A program made the position numbers and the translations under genes. Below are positions 27,123 through 36,000 of a stretch of DNA of 64,000 nt, one piece after another. Numbering within the stretch: the first letter of the stretch is position 1; each line of letters starts with the position of its first letter. This DNA comes from Bacteroidota bacterium (GTDB taxonomy: Bacteria; Bacteroidota; Bacteroidia; Bacteroidales; UBA4417), in the NCBI GenBank assembly GCA_013376995.1, contig JACAAZ010000001.1, positions 420,957-484,956 on the forward strand, written 5' to 3'. Below the pieces are notes generated by a model. It saw nothing but the letters and a program-made list of their open reading frames with translations, searched no databases and was not told where the DNA came from.

Positions 27123-27183
27123 AATCATGTAAGAATCATAATTAATTATGTAACAACACACTGTATAACCCAAACTACCTTTA
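27123..27183 (+). promoter_or_regulatory. direct-repeat activator-type site and promoter (copy D)
   Basis: AATCATGTAA with half-site at 27127 and AATTATGTAA with half-site at 27148, again 21 bp apart. TACCTTTA at 27176-27183 is the -7-like element, 22 bp after the second half-site, as at the other copies. The ATG at 27223 lies 40 nt downstream. Confidence 0.6.
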
Positions 27184-27222
27184 CACCTAATATTTAAACC
27201 AATCCACTTAATTCAAAAAAAA

Positions 27223-27558
27223 ATGAAAAAAATAATCTTTTTTGTGCTTGTGAGCCTCATTTCATTCAGCGCTTCTACTTTGTTAGCTGGAAATGACAAC
27301 CCAATAAAACCGACTGAAAAACCTGCAACAACTGTCACCTCCAAAGCTAAACTTACTCCTGAACAGCTGACCCAATTAAACAATCGTTCTAATGAAATTC
27401 GCCAGATGGATAAAACGAAACTGACATCAGCAGAAAGGAAAGACTTACGCAAGGAAAACAAGGAAATTAAGCAGGCTGAAAGAAGAGACGGCGGATACAT
27501 CATTATTGGAGGTAGCACTTTGCTTGTTATAATAATCTTACTCATCATATTGCTTTAA
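27223..27558 (+). CDS. small secreted/membrane protein of unknown function
   Basis: 111 residues. Residues 1-22 form a signal peptide (MKKIIFFVLVSLISFSASTLLA). A Lys/Glu/Arg-rich helical region follows (TPEQLTQLNNRSNEIRQM), and the C-terminus has a hydrophobic segment (YIIIGGSTLLVIIILLIILL). The layout suggests an inner-membrane protein with a charged periplasmic helix. Such small proteins are common in Bacteroidota but uncharacterised. Copy D of the direct-repeat promoter motif is upstream and a strong terminator lies about 140 bp downstream, so the gene is probably monocistronic. Confidence 0.8.
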   Translation: MKKIIFFVLVSLISFSASTLLAGNDNPIKPTEKPATTVTSKAKLTPEQLTQLNNRSNEIRQMDKTKLTSAERKDLRKENKEIKQAERRDGGYIIIGGSTLLVIIILLIILL

Positions 27559-27866
27559 TGAACCTTTTCCTTTTTTAATACAATAAAATGGAATCAGGAT
27601 TTTTTGAGTAATAACCTTCATGTCGAAGCTTAACTGAACAGAAATAACTTTTAGCCGGGATTTCTGGACATATTAGGAATAATCAACATGAAGAATAAAA
27701 TAGAGTCCTATTTATTAAAGGACTCTATTTTTATTTTAAATGATATGAATCAGAAAATAAATGCCGACAATGTCAGTGCTTAAATAAGCATAGCAGTTCA
27801 TCATCCATTGATCTTTCAGAATCATTTCGGAGTAATTAATAATTGTAACCTTTAACAGAGGCTGTT
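27559..27866. other. intergenic region with a terminator
   Basis: About 308 bp between the small membrane protein and the M1 peptidase. Apart from the terminator at 27697-27735 I see no gene or clear promoter element. Confidence 0.5.
27697..27735 (+). terminator. strong intrinsic terminator
   Basis: AAAATAGAGTCC at 27697-27708 pairs perfectly with GGACTCTATTTT at 27720-27731, with an 11-nt loop and more T after the stem. It can work in both directions. Confidence 0.88.
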
Positions 27867-30857
27867 TTGAGAAAGATCCTCAATAATTTCAGTTCAGGTA
27901 GGTTTCTACTTTTATTCGCTTTATTCCCCTGTTCCCTTAAACCTGTTATAGCACAGGAATATTTTCAACAGTTGGTAAATTATACGATTGATGTGACACT
28001 CAATGATCGTAAACATGAACTGTCGGCTTTCGAAGAAATAGGTTACATAAATCGCTCAGATGATACGCTCACATTCCTGTATTTTCACTTATGGCCGAAT
28101 GCTTACTCAAACAACAAGACTGAACTGGCAAAACAGTTACTTAATCAAAAAGGAAAAGAAAAGCTCTTTAAAGATCCTCAATTGAAGGGATTTATTGATT
28201 CACTTGACTTTAAGGTAAATGAAAATCCAGTAAAATGGCACCTTCTTAAAGCCAATCCTGATATTTGCATGATTTTGCTCAACAATCCACTTTTACCGGG
28301 TGAAACAATTAAAATCTCAACTCCATTTCATGTAAAATTGCCAAAAGCCGTGACTTCACGATTAGGCCATGATGGCGAATCCTACCAGGTTTCACAATGG
28401 TATCCTAAACCAGCTGTGTATGATCGGGAAGGCTGGCATCAAATGCCTTATCTTGACCAGGGAGAGTTCTATTCTGAATTTGGAACATTTGAAGTAAATA
28501 TCACATTGCCAGATAATTATATTGTTGGAGCAAGCGGTGAGCTTCAGAACGAAATTGAATTGGAAAGGCTCGACAAATTAGCAGCCGATACTTTATGGAT
28601 AAAAGATAAATACCCGGAAAAACCTGCATTCCCACCTTCCTCAAAACAGTTAAAAACCTTGAAATTTACAGGAAAGCATATTCACGACTTTGCATGGTTT
28701 GCTGACAAGAGATTCCATGTCCGGAAAGGGATTGTCAAATTACCGGAATCAGGCAGGAAAGTTACGACCTGGGTTTTGTTCACAGATAAGCAGGCAAAAA
28801 TCTGGATAAATGCAGATATTTACGTGAACAGGGCTATCGTGGAACTTTCCAACTGGATTGGAGATTATCCATATAATTCATTTACAGCCATTGAAAGCGA
28901 TATAAATGCCGGCGATGGGATGGAATATCCCGGGCTTACTGTAATTGGGCTGGCAAAAGACACCTATTCACTGGATGAAGTATTAACACATGAAATTGCA
29001 CATAGTTGGTTCTATGGTGCTTTGGGATTTGATGAACGCCGGTATCCTTTCCTCGATGAAGGCCTTGCTTCCGCTTATGAGTATCGTTACATGAGTATTC
29101 ACTACCCCGGGAAAAAATTATGGGATGTATATATCCGAAATTGGAAACTTGCAAAGTTCTTCCATCTCAATAATATGCCGGTCCAGCTGATGCAGGAATT
29201 AGAATGGCTGATCCAGGCACGGGACAATTTAGAACAACCCCTTAATCTTGCAGCGCCTGAATACAGTAAGGCTAACTACGATATATTAATTTATTACAAG
29301 GCCGGTCATGGTTTCAACTACCTGAGAGCATACCTTGGAGATACCGTATTCGATTCAATTATACATAACTTCTACAACGAATGGAAATTCAGGCATCCGC
29401 AGCCTATTGACCTTGAAAATGCTTTCAAACCCCAAACTGCAAAAAACCTGGATTGGTTTTTTATAGACTTCCTTGGAACCACCAAACATATTGATTATAA
29501 GATAATTCGTTTCAATAAACAAGAATTGCTTGTAAGGAACAAAGGAGAGATTGCCGCACCATTGATTATTTCAGGAAATACTGCAGACTCGGGCAGTTTC
29601 GAAAAGTGGATGGACGGTTTTAAAGGGAAAAAATGGCTTACAATACCTGCAGGAAATTACCGGCAATTAAGCATTGATAAAGGACACCAAATGCCTGAGT
29701 TGTACAGGCTGAATAATAACTACCATGCTTCGGGAATCTTTCGGAAATCAGATCCTGTCCGCAAACAGTTCTATTTTACCCTCGATGATCCTGAAAAGAG
29801 ATCCCTGATGTACATCCCAGTTGTGAACTGGACCAGGGAAAACGGCTATATGCTGGGAATAGCATTTCATAACGGTTTCCTGATTCCGAAACCACTGGAT
29901 TATATTCTAATGCCATTCTATAGCTTGAAGAAACCGGGAATTGCCGGGTACGGTAAAGTTTCTTTCAATTATTTGCCCTACGGAAAATGGATCAGGAAGG
30001 CAAAAATATCGTTGGAAGGAACTCAATTTGGTGCTCCCGGTGACCAGGATTTCCATAAGATAAAAGCCTCAGTCAATTTATTTCTCAGAACTTCAAAGAC
30101 GTACAATTCTTTTGCACAAAGTATATCCGGAAATTATATTCTCGCATCAAATCTGTACCAGATTGAAATTCCGTTAAAAGCGCAAATGGCATCATTTTTT
30201 CAAATGGGATACCTCGTTGAAAAACCGGGAATGATAGACCCTTTCAGCCTTCAGTTCACCCTGGAAATGAGCAATTCCTATCAGAAAACATCCATGGAAT
30301 TCAAGTACAGGTATAGTTATATTGGAAAGAATAATGGACTGGATATCAGGTTATTTGCAGGTACAATGCTGAACAACAGTTCCGGAATCACTTATTATTC
30401 CCTGGCAGCAGGTGGAAGAAGCGGGAATGAGCAATATTTACTGGATGGCACTTTCCCGGACCGGTTTACATCCAATCATACCACTTTCCTTTCACGGCAG
30501 GTAATGTTCACGGAAGGAGGCCTAATTTCAGTTGTGAACGACAGTCTTGGTTACAGCAATCGATTAATTTCAGTTTCCCTGGTGAGCAGTTTGCCAGGTA
30601 AAGCCGGGATAATCCCGGTTAAGCCTTTTGTAAATATTCTTTTGAATGATCATGCACTAAATCAGGATTTTGGATCGCTTTTCTTTTTTGAGGCCGGTAT
30701 TAAAACCGGAATTTGGAATGTACTGGAAATTTTTGTGCCATTGATAGTTTCCAGGAATATCAATTCCATCAGCAGCACAGTGAAAGAACGCATTCGTATT
30801 ACACTGAACCTTGATCTGTCAAAACAAGTGAAATTAGATGGAGGATTGTTAAACTGA
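27867..30857 (+). CDS. secreted M1-family metallopeptidase
   Basis: 996 residues, starting at TTG (27867). An in-frame stop at 27846 and the absence of an upstream ATG make TTG the only start that keeps the signal peptide (about residues 1-30, ending VIAQ). The zinc site is HEIAH at 375-379 plus Glu398 in DEGLA, the exact HEXXH-18-E spacing of gluzincin M1 peptidases. An exopeptidase-type GDGMEYPG motif lies upstream at about residues 351-358, where GAMEN is usual. The last 400 residues are predicted mostly beta and of unknown role. The enzyme probably trims peptides in the periplasm or outside the cell. Confidence 0.92.
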   Translation: MRKILNNFSSGRFLLLFALFPCSLKPVIAQEYFQQLVNYTIDVTLNDRKHELSAFEEIGYINRSDDTLTFLYFHLWPNAYSNNKTELAKQLLNQKGKEKLFKDPQLKGFIDSLDFKVNENPVKWHLLKANPDICMILLNNPLLPGETIKISTPFHVKLPKAVTSRLGHDGESYQVSQWYPKPAVYDREGWHQMPYLDQGEFYSEFGTFEVNITLPDNYIVGASGELQNEIELERLDKLAADTLWIKDKYPEKPAFPPSSKQLKTLKFTGKHIHDFAWFADKRFHVRKGIVKLPESGRKVTTWVLFTDKQAKIWINADIYVNRAIVELSNWIGDYPYNSFTAIESDINAGDGMEYPGLTVIGLAKDTYSLDEVLTHEIAHSWFYGALGFDERRYPFLDEGLASAYEYRYMSIHYPGKKLWDVYIRNWKLAKFFHLNNMPVQLMQELEWLIQARDNLEQPLNLAAPEYSKANYDILIYYKAGHGFNYLRAYLGDTVFDSIIHNFYNEWKFRHPQPIDLENAFKPQTAKNLDWFFIDFLGTTKHIDYKIIRFNKQELLVRNKGEIAAPLIISGNTADSGSFEKWMDGFKGKKWLTIPAGNYRQLSIDKGHQMPELYRLNNNYHASGIFRKSDPVRKQFYFTLDDPEKRSLMYIPVVNWTRENGYMLGIAFHNGFLIPKPLDYILMPFYSLKKPGIAGYGKVSFNYLPYGKWIRKAKISLEGTQFGAPGDQDFHKIKASVNLFLRTSKTYNSFAQSISGNYILASNLYQIEIPLKAQMASFFQMGYLVEKPGMIDPFSLQFTLEMSNSYQKTSMEFKYRYSYIGKNNGLDIRLFAGTMLNNSSGITYYSLAAGGRSGNEQYLLDGTFPDRFTSNHTTFLSRQVMFTEGGLISVVNDSLGYSNRLISVSLVSSLPGKAGIIPVKPFVNILLNDHALNQDFGSLFFFEAGIKTGIWNVLEIFVPLIVSRNINSISSTVKERIRITLNLDLSKQVKLDGGLLN

Positions 30858-30923
30858 TATAATTATCTCGTTGAATTAGCTTTCATTTTTCGAAAAAGAA
30901 ATTAATGCTGCCTGAGGACATAT

Positions 30924-31379
30924 TTACTCAATCTTATTCTTTTCGGTCAGAAAACGGATTATACTCTCAAGCTTTTCCTTCAAGTCAATTAATTCCCCTA
31001 TTTCCATCTTTTCGGAAATAAGCCCTGCTGCAAGTTGCTCAGGTATTGCAGCAGCCTCAAACTGCATCTCTTTCCCTTTTTTTGTGAGCTCAACAATAAC
31101 TTTCCTTTCATCACTCCCCGATCGCTGCCGTTCGATAACGCCGAGGTTTTCCATCCGTTTCAGTAAAGGCGTAATTGTATTGGTGTTTAGTATCAGTTTT
31201 TGGGATATCTCATTGACAGATATTGCATCTGTTTCCCATAAGACCATTAAAACGAGGTATTGGGGATAGGTGATTCCAAGATTATCAAGGTAAGGCTGGT
31301 ATTCCCTGGTAATTAGCCTCGAGGCAGCATAAATTGGGAAACACAGCTGATTGCTCAGTTTCAGTTGGTCAAATTCCAT
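30924..31379 (-). CDS. ohrR: OhrR-type peroxide-sensing MarR regulator
   Basis: 151 residues from the ATG at 31379 (an upstream start at 31424 would add 15 residues). LSNQLCFPIYAASRLITREY, with the N-terminal Cys13, and LGITYPQYLVLMVLWE are the hallmarks of OhrR, where that Cys is oxidised by organic hydroperoxides. The winged helix shows NTNTITPLLKRMENLGVI and SDERKVIVELT. It lies 62 bp downstream of glutathione peroxidase on the same strand, so the two are probably one autoregulated operon. OhrR normally controls ohr; here it is paired with gpx. Palindromic sites in the gpx promoter are the likely operators. Confidence 0.9.
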   Translation of the reverse strand: MEFDQLKLSNQLCFPIYAASRLITREYQPYLDNLGITYPQYLVLMVLWETDAISVNEISQKLILNTNTITPLLKRMENLGVIERQRSGSDERKVIVELTKKGKEMQFEAAAIPEQLAAGLISEKMEIGELIDLKEKLESIIRFLTEKNKIE

Positions 31380-31486
31380 TTTTTCTGTTTTTTGAGAAAA
31401 AGTTAACAAATTAACCAGGTGCAAAGGGGAAATATGTAAAAAATAGTCATATTAAAAAGCCCTACGCAACTGGCTTGTTGTTAAAA

Positions 31487-31969
31487 TTAGTTCATAATAG
31501 TTGCCAGGTATTTGTCGATTTTTTCAGGTTTGGTGACAGGAGCAAATCGTTTGACCGGATTGCCTTCAGTATCAATCAGGAATTTGGTAAAATTCCACTT
31601 TATAGAACTCCCCAATATGCCTTTAAGTTCACTCTTCAGGTATTTAAAAATAGGATGGGCATCTTCCCCGTTAACATCGATTTTTGAGAACATTGGGAAG
31701 CTTACCCCATAGTTAATGATGCAACCTTCAGAAATGGACTTGTCATCCCCGGATTCCTGGTTAGCAAACTGATTACACGGGAAACCAAGAATTACCAGTC
31801 CTTTGTCCTTGTATTTCTGATATAGTTTTTCCAGGCCTTCGTACTGAGGAGTTAAGCCACATTTGCTGGCAGTATTAACAACAAGAATGGTTTTGCCCTT
31901 GTAGCTATCCATTTGTATTTCAGGGCCTTTCAAGCTTTTTGCCGAGTATTGATAAAATTGATCATTCAT
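31487..31969 (-). CDS. gpx: glutathione peroxidase-family (thioredoxin-type) peroxidase
   Basis: 160 residues. The active-site tetrad is visible: Cys37 (NTASKCGLT), Gln71 (FPCNQFANQE), Trp125 and Asn126 (IKWNFTKF). A second Cys (Cys83, EGCIINYGVSFP) is at the resolving position of 2-Cys, thioredoxin-dependent members, so thioredoxin rather than glutathione is the probable reductant. It reduces organic and hydrogen peroxides in the cytoplasm. First gene of an operon with ohrR. A -7 element and three related palindromic sites lie within 90 bp upstream. Confidence 0.95.
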   Translation of the reverse strand: MNDQFYQYSAKSLKGPEIQMDSYKGKTILVVNTASKCGLTPQYEGLEKLYQKYKDKGLVILGFPCNQFANQESGDDKSISEGCIINYGVSFPMFSKIDVNGEDAHPIFKYLKSELKGILGSSIKWNFTKFLIDTEGNPVKRFAPVTKPEKIDKYLATIMN

Positions 31970-31987
31970 AATTTGAAGCTTTACTAT

Positions 31988-32057
31988 TTATATCGTTTAA
32001 GATTATATCGTTCGCGATGCAAATGTACATATTTTTATTATATCGCTTGCGATATAA
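31988..32057 (-). promoter_or_regulatory. gpx-ohrR promoter with three OhrR-type operator sites
   Basis: A near-perfect palindrome, TTATATCGCTTGCGATATAA, at 32038-32057 has 9-bp arms and a 2-bp centre. A degenerate copy at 32003-32022 matches 16 of 20 positions and a third at 31988-32007 matches 14 of 20. All begin with TTATATCG. The -7 element TACATTTG (minus strand, 32027-32020) lies between the first two, so bound repressor would cover both the -33 region and the start site. The gpx ATG is at 31969. Confidence 0.75.
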
Positions 32058-32366
32058 AATGTTTTATTCTAAAAGTTTACGATAAGTCGGATTTTGTTAA
32101 AGTTAATCGTTACGATTAAATCATTTCATTTACATAAAGTATTCATCTTCATATAGATGTAGCCTATTCAAAAATATATTGAAAAAAAGAGCATATTATC
32201 ATATTACAACTTAAGGTATTGATTATTAACTGTTGTATGAGGATGGCTGGAATCTAGTAAGTCACTTAAATAACAATATGAGTGCGACCAAATTCATCAA
32301 CCTTTCCTGTTGCATACAATAACTGAATATGCTTGTAAAACTCATGCCTGCTAAAGATTAGTCACT
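32058..32366. other. intergenic region without a recognisable gene
   Basis: About 309 bp between the gpx operators and the small sorting-signal gene. AT-rich, with no convincing -7 element, hairpin or open frame. Confidence 0.45.
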
Positions 32367-32612
32367 GTGAAAAAGCTCCACAAACTCCTGAATGCATTTC
32401 CATTATTTCTGATACTCAGCATCGGATTGATTTCAAATCATTCTTATGGACAATTTGCACCTCCTCCCCCTCCTCCTCCCGAAAATAAAGGTTCAATGGG
32501 CAATCATAGTCCTATGGGTTCATCAGGGGCTCCAATAAAAAGTGGACTCTGGGTATTTTTAACTTTTGCAGCAGGGTATGCATTCTATTCTATGAAACTG
32601 CGAAAGGAATAA
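32367..32612 (+). CDS. small secreted protein with PID-CTERM-like C-terminal signal
   Basis: 81 residues, GTG start. The signal peptide ends near HSYGQ (about residue 29). A proline run (seven Pro) and a Gly/Ser/Met-rich linker follow. The C-terminus has GAPIKSGLW, a membrane segment (VFLTFAAGYAFYSM) and a basic end (KLRKE). This resembles the PID-CTERM type of C-terminal sorting signal of Bacteroidota, where PIDGG is usual; here it is PIKSG. Such mini-proteins are often found near large secreted proteins, here the 2,021-residue beta-helix protein. The function is unknown. Confidence 0.7.
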   Translation: MKKLHKLLNAFPLFLILSIGLISNHSYGQFAPPPPPPPENKGSMGNHSPMGSSGAPIKSGLWVFLTFAAGYAFYSMKLRKE

Positions 32613-33041
32613 GCGAATCGATTGAGTATAATACATGATACTCAAATTCTGAATATAGCACTTAAGTCCTGAATAATTAGGCTATTTATCATCTAATTAC
32701 AAATAAAACTTTAATTTTTGCTCAAAGTAATTGGAATTCATACTAGAGATTAATTTTAGGATATCTGGTCCAAAACAGAGTCATAATAATTTCTGTTTCA
32801 ATATCTTGGGATTGATTATAGGTCAGGTTTCTTGAGAAATATTTTCAACCTGAATTCTTTCAAATTAAAGATTCTCATATCGTTTCCTTTTATAGCTGGG
32901 GGCTTGAGATACCAAAGTGATACGATCACAAACGAATCTTACGACTCAATATCTTATCATACCTTGACAAGAGTTTCCAAAATCTAAACTTATCCTGAAT
33001 GAGGAAAGCAAATTAGATTAAATGGCATTCTCCAATATTCT
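32613..33041. other. intergenic region without a recognisable gene
   Basis: About 430 bp of AT-rich sequence between two converging genes. No clear terminator hairpin, RNA gene or coding frame was recognised. Confidence 0.45.
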
Positions 33042-36000
33042 TTATGGAAGGATTACTTTCTTGATTATTTTGTCCTTGCCTGAATATAAGTTCACAATGT
33101 AGACCCCTTTGCAAAGCATGTCTGTTGCAAGCGAATGAAGATTTCCTTCCTGTAATGCACTTGCATATACTACCCTGCCCATCATATCGGTTATTCTCAC
33201 ATAATCTTTCTCATTCGTTTCACCTTCTATTATTATTCGATTATCACGGGAATAAATCGATATGGACTGAATTGGCGCAGATTCAACCGAATTAACGTCC
33301 TTCAGGTGAATGATGAACCTGGCAGGATCATCAATTGCATTGGATGAAAATGCATAGACAGTTTGATTATCCAGTTTCTGAAAAACATTCAGCTTTTTAT
33401 CTTCCAGGATTACATTTCCCGGGAAACTTTCCAAACCCTTAATCTCCAAAATATAATCTTCAGACGTATTCTTTATGAAATCAAAAGGTAACTTGGTATC
33501 CTCAACAATTCCAGGAATCATGTTTACTGAAAGTTTTTGATTAACGGCAAGTGAATAAAATTTTGGGCCAAAACCTCCCAAATAGGTACCATCCAGTAAC
33601 GGGTCAAAACCATTGGTACTCTGGGGATTGACTACGATATAACTCTCTTTTCCTGAGTGATTGTCAGCGGCCAATACTGTAAGTTTTAACACTGTAGGTT
33701 CCGAACTCTTGTACCATGGATCTAAGCTAAATGTACGCGAAGATGCTGGAATTGTAAGAGATGCATTGTTTTCAGTAGCCTGCACCATGAATCCATTCAT
33801 AGCTGGGATTGTATCACCGTTTAGAAGCGGGGAATAATCCATAAGGCTTTCATTCCAAATAGCGCAATTTGGATTGATCTGAGAACTGGTCCACCCATTG
33901 TACCATCTGAGAGCACATGGATATGGATTGCCTAATAAGTGCCAGCTGTTGTTTTGACCACTCGAAACAGTAAGACCTGAAATAGAAACATCATTAACAT
34001 TCAACGCACCCTTAAATTCCTTAGTGGAGGCTTGTTCATATTCAACCAGGTATCCTTTCCCAACCTGGAAATTAGTGCTGTTATTATTTACAGAACTGAA
34101 TGTTGGGCTTGATCCATCCTTGAAGTTTACCCATAAATTATCCGACTCGGACCAGGCATAGAAATCATATTCATTTCCAGCTCCAATTGTGACAAATCCT
34201 CCATCATTTATGGATTGTTCTGCGACCGGGGATGAAAGAAAATGCCAGCCATCGTCCCAGGTTCCCCAGTCAGCTGCAGCAATATATCTTTCAATAGTAG
34301 CATTAACACCTCCTGTGCTATTTGTCAGAGATCCGCTTCCTGTCCCATCTGATTTGATAACCAATCCAGATACTCCGGAACTGTTGACTATAGTTCCCGA
34401 AACAGTAAGGTTAACCAAGGGTACGACTGTTAGCTTGCTTCCATTTGTTATACTTAAATTATTATTCACGGAGACAGTTTTCTCCGCCCTCACCCCGTCA
34501 GAAGATGTATTCGAAATAATAAGATTATAGAAATTGATTGAAGTTGCATCATCATCTAAATCACCATCAACGCCATCAAGCTCCTGGACCAAAGACCCAT
34601 TAAGAGTTACTGTACTGCTTGCTGTGGCATTGATAGTACCATCACATAGGATATCACCTGAGATGGTATGGCTATGTGCCCCGGTAGTGAAAGATGCGCC
34701 TGACTCTACCGTAAAATTGCCATGGATAGATAGGTCAGTACCTGCTGAGCAGTTTGTAGTTCCTGTAACTATCATATTGCCGTAAATATCCAGTGCACCC
34801 GATGGAATAGATTTGGTTCCGCTACCACTGAGAACTAGATTGTAATAACCTGTAGTTAACCCATTGGGCATAATTATTACCTGGTCGGCACCATTGAACT
34901 CAATAGTATTGGGTAACATAGCAGCACGTAGAATCCCATTATTAGTCAAAGTTCCGGCAATTCTCATAACATTTCCAGTTTCAGGTGTTAATGAAGCTCC
35001 TGAGGCAATTGTAAGATTATAGAAATTTGTCGGATCCGACATTGTGGCATTTGCATTTGTAAATATTATAGTGCTGGTCCCTGCATCGAATGTTCCCAGG
35101 TTCAGCCAGGCACCTATACTTCCGGTAATTGTAAGTGAAGTGCCGGTACCACCTTCAAGTATTGCACCATTATTAATGGTTAAGGTTTTGATTGAAGTTG
35201 TAGAGGGTAATACCGGGTCGTGGGCTGTACTTGCCGCATCCGGAATAACTACATCACTGGTAGAGGTCGGGACATTGCCGCCTGACCAGTTATTTGGATC
35301 TGCCCAATCTGAACTTGGAGTCCCCTGCCATGTAAAATCAGGAGTTTCTGATTTTGAAAGGGTCCAAACATGGGTATTCCAGGTCGGATCAAAATAGGTC
35401 ACCTTACGATTTGATATCCCTACCCAGTTATCAATGATACTGCTTGTAGCTTTTCCATGTTCTTCCACTTTCGGAACACTTGCATGGTAATCCCAAATAA
35501 CGAGGTCGGACTCTGGATTGGTATTGAGTTCAGTATCCAGGTAATGAAGGTTGAAAGTAACAAGCGTTGCATCGGAACCCCCGATTCTTTTTATATCATA
35601 ATAACGCTGAGCAGCACTCGTTTTCCAGGAGGGTGAATTTCCGATGGAAATATTGATGTTCATTTCATCAGGCATCACGCCTCCGGACGAAAATGTAAAT
35701 GTAGTAAACTGGCTGCCAAATGAATACGGAGTATTAGCCACGAAACTAGTCCTTTTAACGATTCCAGTAACATCCCCAATTCCAGATGTCACTGAATTGG
35801 GACCCATTGTAAGAGTATTGGCGCCCATATCCAGACTGCCTTGAGTCGGCGATGGATTGGCAACTGCTAATGAAAGTATTCCTAGTAGAGTAATATCCCC
35901 ATTAGAAACTGCACCAGTGGAACGGCTGATGGTAAGATTGCCTAATGAATTTGAGGTGAATGATCCTGATGGAAGGACCAATTGAGTGCCAGAACCACCT

